Notes under the pieces: generated by a model | What the model was told of the DNA's origin: nothing | Databases searched by the model: none | What the model saw: only the letters and a program-made list of their open reading frames with translations | From: Tubiluchus corallicola | Lineage: Eukaryota > Priapulida > Priapulimorpha > Priapulimorphida > Tubiluchidae | Assembly (NCBI GenBank): GCA_030141605.1 | Contig: JAQGDQ010001011.1 | Location: 2,501 to 41,455, forward strand | Reading direction: 5' to 3' | Length of the DNA: 38,955 nt | Shown here: positions 33,101-38,955 of the stretch, piece by piece | Layout of the letters: each line of letters starts with the position of its first letter | Numbering within the stretch: position 1 is the first letter of the stretch | Translations under genes and position numbers: made by a program

Positions 33101-33292
33101 TTGAGCTCTTTGCGGAACTTTAAACACGCTTTCCGTATCATCGAGCAAAATGACGGTAACTAACACGCACCTTCCCTTCTGAGGGGTATCCGTCGACACT
33201 GGCGTTAAACTAGCACCGCTTGCTAGCCCCACGCGTGCTGGGGCTGCATCGTGAGAAACCGCATTCATGTTACTGTTTGTATGGGCAGCCAT
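30137..33292 (-). CDS. FARP-type RhoGEF (FERM, DH and two PH domains), intronless
   Basis: 1,051 residues from an ATG with strong context (A at -3, G at +4); an in-frame TAA lies upstream, so this is the first in-frame ATG. Domains: FERM about 41-324 (VTVILLDDTESVFKVP to HGFFRC); FERM-adjacent region with RYSGRTMKEM about 344-370; a Ser/Pro-rich linker to about 550; DH about 555-745 (YICKELLMTERTYKSDLEI and YLPLNCFLMKPMHRLV); PH1 about 775-870; PH2 about 938-1035 (LSGYLLRKFKNSDGW to FQRWVDVV). Length and order match human FARP1 and FARP2. FARPs act at the inner plasma membrane, joining FERM-mediated receptor and lipid binding to GTPase signalling in neurites and synapses. No intron, frameshift or stop interrupts the coding region, unlike the many-exon vertebrate genes. 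It may be a functional retrogene or a gene that lost its introns. Orthology to FARP1 versus FARP2 is not assigned. Confidence 0.96.
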   Translation of the reverse strand: MAAHTNSNMNAVSHDAAPARVGLASGASLTPVSTDTPQKGRCVLVTVILLDDTESVFKVPQRAQGIILFHQVCKNLNLLETDYFGLEYTDLRGHRMWLEFQKSLWKQIGGIPNIKLSFVVKFYMPDPGQLEEEYTRYLFALQIKRDLVSGAMPCNDATAALLSSYIVQAECGDFVDEDYPDHKYLSAYKFVPHQCDDMERLIMENHKKHVGLSPADADYMLLDVARKVEMYGVRLHTAKDHEGVPLMLAVAHMGVHVFQNGAKINTFSWAKVRKLSFKRKRFLIKLHPEGFGYYKDTVEFYFTDRNHCKNFWKKCVEHHGFFRCATVKSIPRKKSTLLSKGSQFRYSGRTMKEMVDDVRESHGRRQPFQRSLSGRQSHTHSLVHIAPLSTSVPTINSTFSEPRIRAGSDTSGSHQVGLDSVNTPRSEKIDFAPSDSSHDATPSASPPAVHGVSPKRHAETPPSPIPESPVPAPLQHDENEQLQSGQLKSELHSQPANGVPTYPPPGPIFNSSVSQNQYHLEGNHIHDEAAEVASHLIMKEPPAVPLKRKAYPHDKSYYICKELLMTERTYKSDLEIITVLLRKELDGLEDYEIFKKLMTLIDPIYEVHCVLLREIEERLAQWEARLTGSFKSGQNRMCDVIVHNIEVLNWYMHYQDNLYQLLTALEETCKKRKQFEKFCRSFEMKKECYLPLNCFLMKPMHRLVGYMFLFESLLSHYSRDHVDRADCELALKKVRAVVQDNEVNAIKCENFVKLVEIQRDLGGIDSIVDVRREFVREGCLQKLSKKGYQQRMFFLFSDMLIYANRTSLPTLQFKVHGQLPTKTMIVEETPESKMAVPHCFALYSGSRTISVAAGCEEEKYKWIEDINSAIRAVKESDQRTSLKTPSLKNQAGSLDEGDVEESAEAREKSFQHRANTSMHVCWHRNTSIGSNDYNHALVNQLSGYLLRKFKNSDGWQKLWVVFTNFCLFFYKTHQDEVPLASLPLLAYTVSVPDKNDGINKEHAFKLQFKNHMYFFRAESEYSFQRWVDVVGNTTNNASRTRLFSRLDSNIN

Positions 33293-33618
33293 ATTTTGCC
33301 ATTTATCCAAAAGTTGACTTACATTGTCACAAGCACAGTGAAATTACGAACTTTTTTGACAGGTCAATCTGCGTTGCTATTTTTAATCACTCATAACACT
33401 ATATCAACTTTTACACACTGTGTTCATGTAACTCGACGCACATCAGTAGATCTGTTATCAGGCACTGAAGAAATCATTAAAATATTCCGGTTACGAAAGT
33501 TCTTCCTTTTCTGGTTTTACGCGCACAGCACGGCTGAAGTACTGGGGAGTAATGAAGCCGTCCGAGTTCCCGGGACTCAATATAACGTTGTTTGACGAAC
33601 GGTAGAACTTCAAATCAT
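33293..33618 (-). promoter_or_regulatory. FARP 5' UTR with splice acceptor and upstream AUGs
   Basis: On the minus strand a polypyrimidine run ends in TTTTTTTTGCAG at 33619, with a CTGAT branch-like site about 30 bases upstream. The exon would start at 33618 and continue into the coding region, so an upstream non-coding exon is likely. Six ATGs precede the main start (about 33618, 33477, 33443, 33427, 33394 and 33324). Two are tiny uORFs: ATG ATT TGA at the first exon base and ATG TAA at 33324. These would lower translation of FARP. Confidence 0.55.
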
Positions 33619-34377
33619 CTGCAAAAAAAACATGAATTTGTAAATGATCAGTTTCTCATACAAGTGATATTACAGCAGCAGCACAAGAAAAACGGATGTA
33701 TACGTATTAGAAAATTCGTTCAAATACACTTATTCCGTAAACGTTAAAGTGCTACATTCAGCGATGAGAATGACAAATTGCAAAAAACTCTGAAACAGGC
33801 CGGGGGTTTTGGGGCCGCCTAGGGCCCCTATGGGGGTTCAGGGGAGCCCCATTGGAGCCAGCAACAAATTGCAATTTTGTGACCGTAGAGAGCCTCTAAG
33901 TGGGCTTAAAATATCAGTTACCTTGTTTCGTGCATAATTTAAAATACCCAACTATCAAGGATGCATGATACCTAATTGTCTCAAAAACGCCTAAGTACTG
34001 GCCGCTCCTATGCAAAAGTATATGAAAACTGTCTGCAATTGACTCAAATAACTCTGCACAATTGATTCTATATTTTTATACATAGAGATATACACGTGGT
34101 TACACTGATGTACGTGATGTATACAAAGTGACGGCCTGCCAACTAGCAGTCAGTTTGTGAAATAATGTACTGGGTCCGTACAAACTTTCTCAACGAATTT
34201 ACGCGATTTTAAAAAAATGGCACTTCTGGTCTTCCAAAAACTTGGAATTCCGTGTATCCACGGGAAATTCTCAGTCCTGCCTACGTTCTTTATCATTAAA
34301 ACGTCTGAAATACCAGGCAATCGGCACAATTTAGCTGTGATTTCTGTGCACAATTTTTAAACTAATTATTAGTATTT
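33619..34377. other. Non-coding sequence with a GC-rich repeat-like block
   Basis: This would be the intron or upstream region of FARP. The segment 33795-33900 is GC-rich (GGGGCCGCCTAGGGCCCC, then CAGGGGAGCCCC) in an AT-rich background and looks like a dispersed repeat fragment. No ORF of note. Confidence 0.5.
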
Positions 34378-34749
34378 TTACTGCAGAATTAAGTCAAGTA
34401 ATATGCATTATCTTTGTGAGAATACTCACCACTAACGTCTACTACGCAAGGGTGATAATGAGAGATGTTCTTACTGCAGAATTAAGTCAAGTAATATGCA
34501 TTATCTTTGTGAGAATACTCACCACTAATGTCTACTACGCAAGGGTGATAATGAGAGATGTTTTTACTGCAGAATTAAGTCAAGTAATATGCATTATCTT
34601 TGTGAGAATACTCACCACTAATGTCTACTACGCAAGGGTGATAATGAGAGATGTTTTTACTGCAGAATTAAGTCAAGTAATATGCATTATCTTTGTGAGA
34701 ATACTCACCACTAATGTCTACTACGCAAGGGTGATAATGAAAGATACGG
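34378..34749. repeat. 93-bp minisatellite, 4 copies
   Basis: Four nearly identical 93-bp copies start TTACTGCAGAATTAAGTC. As 93 is a multiple of three, a 31-residue repeat stays open on the plus strand (about 34416-34757), but no family resemblance or start context supports it as a gene. Confidence 0.97.
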
Positions 34750-34896
34750 TGATGTGAGATGAAAATATGCAAAGGTATACGGTATACAGACTGTCCTTGG
34801 ACATTGAACAGCTTAACACTGAACAGTCAACATTGCAGCACACCTGTGTTTATCGTCCCTTAGAACTGGATTCTCAAAAGATTAAAAGGTTAAGTT

Positions 34897-34920
34897 GCTG
34901 CTGCTGCTGCTGCTGCTGCT
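34897..34920. repeat. GCT trinucleotide run, 8 copies
   Basis: Eight pure GCT units. Confidence 0.95.
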
Positions 34921-35220
34921 AAGATATTTATATGCAACTATGACTCATTACATGAACGCCACAGAAACACTAGTGGTTTATTACACACACTTGTAATTCT
35001 AGTCAAATGTTGCTAACAATATTTTACATTTACTGTATTGTTATGCCATCATTATTTCCTTAAATGTCTATTGAACGTTTACGAAAACTATTGGCTTTCG
35101 CGCTGTTTCTTTTACTATTTGACAGTACTGTATAGGCGAAAGTGAGTGAGTTTATTTATAACCATTTTTATAATAACAAGACAAGTAGCCAAAAATTTGG
35201 ACGGAGTTTACAATTCCCCA
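34921..35220. other. Non-coding sequence
   Basis: AT-rich sequence; nothing was seen. Confidence 0.6.
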
Positions 35221-35452
35221 CACATACCCTAATCCTAACCGCAATCCAACTCTAACCCTAATACTAAAATTAACCCTAACCCTAATCCTAAAACTAACCC
35301 TAATCCTAAGACTAAGACTAACCCTAACCCTAACTCTAACCTTAACCCTAATCCCAAAACTAACCCCAGCTCTAATCCCAAAACTAACCCTAGCCCTAAT
35401 CCCAAAACTAACCCTAACCCTAATCCTAAAACTAACCCCAACTCTAATCTGT
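35221..35452. repeat. Degenerate telomere-like (CCCTAA-type) array
   Basis: About 230 bp of AACCCTAACCCTAATCC and ACTAACCCTAATCCTAAAA variants. This suggests an interstitial, decayed telomeric repeat of the TTAGGG type, with AAAACT insertions giving a longer period. Confidence 0.8.
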
Positions 35453-36691
35453 TTCACCAAATAATTTCATGTGTGTGTGGGGGGGGGGAGTTGTAAACCT
35501 TGGCTAAAATTTATAATTTTATACAACATTCAAAAAGTGAAAAATCAATTATTGCATTTGGTGTTGAAAGTGTAGCAAAAGAACCATGAGTTAATAGGAT
35601 CAGAAATGTTATCAGAAGTGTGTTAACTAAATAATGTAACGCTATCCTATTTCTTCATTTAAGACGACTGCTAATTAAATTATGACACAAAAGTTTTAGC
35701 TTCTAGTGGACAGAACGAGTAGGGAAACAAAACGAGAGACAAATAAAGTCAAACTTTAATTAGTTTTTGCATTTAGAATAATAATAATTATTATTATTGG
35801 CACCTAAGAAAGGTTAGGTTTGCTAGCTAGTATTACATGCTACAATAATATTAGCAAACAGACAAATGCGTGCATAATAAAGTAGTATTTATTAAACTAA
35901 TTAGGAACTTAAACAAAGAAGATCAGAACAGCAAGACAGTCTAGAATGCAGAACACTGCTAAGCAATCACCAAGATCTTTGATCTACACAAACCATATCT
36001 ATGGTATTGTTACAGTTAGCAAAAGTGAGCATAAATGTAAATCATGGAAAAAAGACATGAAAGCAAGCGCGGTTATCTTTAAACATGATACGAAACTCTC
36101 AGTACTAGAAAATTAACATACAATTGGATACATTCTTAACTTGAAGTAAGAGCTCCTCAGTACTGTTATTATTGTAACAGCTTAAAGTTTCTACAGAAGT
36201 CAGTGTAGTTCAGCTTTCTAATAACAAAAACAAACAATTGTCTTACTGATGAAACCTAAATTTACAGATATGTAATTGTAATTTACTATCACTTCAGCAT
36301 GTATTTTTACATTGTAATTTGCATTACAATCGTTATAACTATTATACTATAAGTAGGAAAATGAAACTTACTTACAATAATTGTAACAGAACTACATTAG
36401 TATACTTTAGTGTGGTACAGTTAGGGAAAAAATTCCAAATATAATTACAAAAATTTAACAGAAGTGTACCAACATAGTTACTAAACTACATAATAGTTTG
36501 TCAACAAGAAATAGATACTGCATGGTGGTCAAGAAGCAAAGCTTGTAAGACCACCATGAAAAGTGAAAAAAACGACTTAATTTACAAGAGAGAGAATTAT
36601 AGAAAAACAGGGAGTAGTTAAGATAAAATAATAGAGAAAAGGAGAAAAGAAATGAAATAGAAAGGAGTTCAGCAGAGACGTGATGCAAATG
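35453..36691. other. Non-coding AT-rich sequence
   Basis: Contains a G10 run near 35479. A minus-strand open frame at 36455-36709 has no family resemblance. No RNA gene was seen. Confidence 0.6.
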
Positions 36692-36998
36692 TATATGAGC
36701 TTCATTCATTACATCATTCCATTTTAAGCACTAATGTTTTTTTATCACGATTCACTTTAAATTTTCAGATTATCTCCATATTTTTTTTCTATCACTGTGT
36801 GGAACACAATCTAACAAGCCCTGCTTCTTGATTGCACGCAACACATTTACCTTCGTGCATAAGTGAACAGTGTTTGAGGCTTTTCCTGTGCAGTATTTCT
36901 TATTTGTATTATATCCATTGTAGGCCCTTTCACTATATATTGTATATGTAATCATTGTAAATGTGTAAGGTGAAATAAATGACTTATGACTTATGAAA
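36692..36998 (+). mobile_element. LINE 3' end, inverted relative of the 6.0-kb LINE
   Basis: It matches the terminal 310 bp of the LINE at 6030-6338 in the opposite orientation, from ATGAGCTTCATTCATTAC to the tail AAATAAATGACTTATGACTT. Only 3' UTR is left, so it is a heavily 5'-truncated insertion. Confidence 0.8.
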
Positions 36999-37814
36999 AT
37001 ATAAACTCTAAATTAACCAGTCGTGAGATTCACTGTAACTATCGCACTTCATGGCAAAACCCAAAATACAAAATACAAAACAAAGGAACAGCAGATTGAT
37101 CGTATGCTCCAATTTTTTAACACTTTACCATTTAAATTTTGGCTGCATTGTTCAGGTATTAAATTCTATTTACTGGTCTGTACTTCCAAACGTAGATAGT
37201 ACTTACTAGTGTCTGTCTACTTACTACTACTTACTACCATGAAGTCAAACGCAGTTTTACTTTTAATACTGCTATCATTTTAACTTCGGATATTCTTGCA
37301 CTTTAGAATATACACGTTCTAATCCTTTCTTACGTATTTAGCTTACTAATCCTCTCTTCTTTATGTAAATATTTATTTTATTTGTCTTGTAGTCATATTT
37401 TTAATTGTGATTTTTAACTAAGCTTTGTTTATTATTCTATGGTACTTTTTCTGTACATGTAATGTAATGTAATACGTGTTATGTTAGTTTTGTAATGTCA
37501 AATGTATAAATAGTGCAAATGTAATGAGTGAAATTTATGTAATGTAAAGCACGTTTCTGTTAATTGTGTCATGTATATATTATGTCAAATGTATATATAT
37601 AGTGTAAAATTTAATATTTTAATATGGTGTTTGCAAATATGTTGATTTATTGTATATAATTAGACCTTAGTTTTGCAGTTTAGTTTTTTTTAGTCAGCAC
37701 TGGTTGCATTTGTCTTGAACAATGTTGTTATTTTAACATTACGCTGAGGCTTACTCAATTTTATTATAATGAGTGAACCATTTTAATGACAAATAAAGAA
37801 TTAATACATAATGG
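36999..37814 (+). other. T-rich non-coding sequence, LINE 3' UTR-like
   Basis: The right half is T-rich with repeated TGTAATGTAA and TATGTCAAATGTATA words, and ends in ATGACAAATAAAGAATTAATA. That is how LINE 3' UTRs end. No coding part is recognisable. Confidence 0.4.
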
Positions 37815-38040
37815 CACCCACCGCTGAACGGGCTATCTATCAATAGCCAGCACCACCCATTCTTCAGATCTCAGGTGTATAACTTTTGCAAAAAACGGCC
37901 GAAAAATGGCCATTTTTGGAGGTTTTTGCCCCCCGTTCCTCGCGGTGGGCCCGATTCGAAAAATAAACCCCCAATGGCATGACACTAGATCGAGACCTTT
38001 CGTTTGATGTATAGATCGCCGCAAATGGTGCCGTCGTCGA
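37815..38040. other. GC-richer block, possible unknown dispersed repeat
   Basis: This 225-bp block differs in composition from its flanks (AACGGCCGAAAAATGGCC, GCGGTGGGCCCGATTCG). It contains two inverted motifs near its left edge (GGGCTATCTA and TCAATAGCC). No coding homology is seen. Confidence 0.35.
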
Positions 38041-38203
38041 AGCTGTAGCCTCGAATCTTATATATATATACCAGTAGAATTAATATATATATATATAAAA
38101 ATAAGCATTTTATGAAAAATAAAATAAAAACTTCCACGAAGCCAAAACAATAAAGCACAAAATTTTTTATAAATAGTAAAAAAGAACAGATTGGGTGAAA
38201 ACA
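38041..38203. other. AT-rich sequence with TA runs
   Basis: TATATATA runs at about 38060-38070 and 38083-38095; otherwise featureless. Confidence 0.7.
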
Positions 38204-38355
38204 CACCTACTACAAGATTACTGCAATATCCAATGTAATTTCACCTACTACAAGATTACTGCAATATCCACTGTAATTTCACCTACTACAAGATTACTGC
38301 AATATCCACTGTAATTTCACCTACTACAAGATTACTGCAATATCCAACGTAATTT
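38204..38355. repeat. 38-bp minisatellite, 4 copies
   Basis: Four copies of a 38-bp unit starting CACCTACTACAAGATTACTG. Differences fall near the AATATCCA(C/A) positions. Confidence 0.97.
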
Positions 38356-38955
38356 ATTATTTAGCAGCGAGGAAAAAGCGTGTCAGACTGGCAGGGAAAA
38401 TTGATTCATTTATAAAGTTTCGTATAACTTCTCACTAAAACTCGAATAATCGCTGACGTTCACATTATGGCAACTGGTTCAGCAAAAGTCCTTCTCTAGG
38501 GAAGCTTTAACAGACTTAGGGTTCCATCACTCTCACTCCATATAATTACTAACTATTTGCCATACAGCTTGAGAGGCTGAACCACAAAGGAATTAATGAA
38601 GAGTAATAAATGCATTATTACAGTGTTATTGACGCAAACTCTCATGTATCATGTACTCAATGCGCTCCACATTTAATGACATTAGGGGTAAATGGATGTA
38701 CGTGTAGCAGCTCTCTCTCCGGCTTGCAAGCTGCAGTGTAATGTTACAGCGTATTTGCAAACTCCAAAGTCCACAGTTTAAGAAATCATTCTCAAACAAC
38801 TACTGTGTGCTAGTGTACATACAGCCGAAGCACAATTTTACATAATTTACGAAGGAAAAAAATCTTAAAGCCAATTTAACGAGCACATAGTGTCATGTTG
38901 TGTTTTTACAGTAAATAATAGTCTTGAAACGCGAATGAGAGCCAAAGTAAGCACC
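38356..38955. other. Non-coding right end
   Basis: AT-rich unique sequence; no ORF, RNA gene or repeat was recognised. Confidence 0.6.

Noticed and set aside
30137-33292. FARP as a processed pseudogene
   Set aside because: No stop, frameshift or poly(A) tract, all domains complete, and a plausible 5'-UTR splice acceptor.
35152-35460. Val-Arg-Leu-Gly repeat ORFs on the minus strand
   Set aside because: Translation of the telomere-like repeat.

Overview
The window looks like nuclear DNA of an animal, most likely a non-arthropod invertebrate. The evidence is a full-length FARP-type gene (FERM, DH and two PH domains), a Ty3/gypsy element of the Gmr1 type, several truncated LINEs, a hAT-like MITE, degenerate CCCTAA-like repeats, and a very large amount of tandem repeat DNA in an AT-rich background. 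I cannot name the phylum from sequence alone.

Layout. 1-2.83 kb is tandem repeat: a 32-bp satellite, a CCTA/CCTG tetranucleotide array and a TTG/CTG array. 3.0-4.6 kb is unique sequence holding a promoter-like stretch and a likely first coding exon (4370-4604, + strand) with a good splice donor; its gene is not recognised and no further exon could be identified. 4.6-13.2 kb is non-coding: a 22-bp array, two 5'-truncated LINEs on the minus strand, a long polypurine array, a candidate conserved regulatory block, GA arrays and a 35-bp minisatellite. 13.2-25.5 kb is dominated by two copies of one LTR retrotransposon in head-to-head (inverted) arrangement, with 4,886-bp arms of equal length. 25.5-30.1 kb is non-coding with a MITE and a LINE remnant. 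30.1-33.6 kb is the intronless FARP coding region on the minus strand with a 5'-UTR splice acceptor. 33.6-39 kb is non-coding, with 93-bp and 38-bp minisatellites, telomere-like DNA and LINE 3' ends.

The retrotransposon is the centre of interest. Its first ORF encodes Gag (with a SCAN-like capsid segment and a CCHC knuckle), protease and integrase. The second, overlapping ORF carries the RT/RNase H region, so integrase lies before reverse transcriptase, the order known for the Gmr1 clade. The right-hand copy (18503-25522, minus) is complete from LTR to LTR with a 5-bp target duplication, but the fingers and palm of its RT are deleted. The left-hand copy (13221-18106, plus) has one LTR; its RT region is replaced, in frame, by the C-terminal part of a host gene that resembles CCDC43. 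This looks like capture of host coding sequence. A two-base N gap at the outer LTR edge means the arrangement needs checking against reads before it is believed.

The FARP gene is intact over 1,051 codons without an intron in the coding region, whereas vertebrate FARP genes are split into many exons; an old functional retrocopy or massive intron loss are the two readings.
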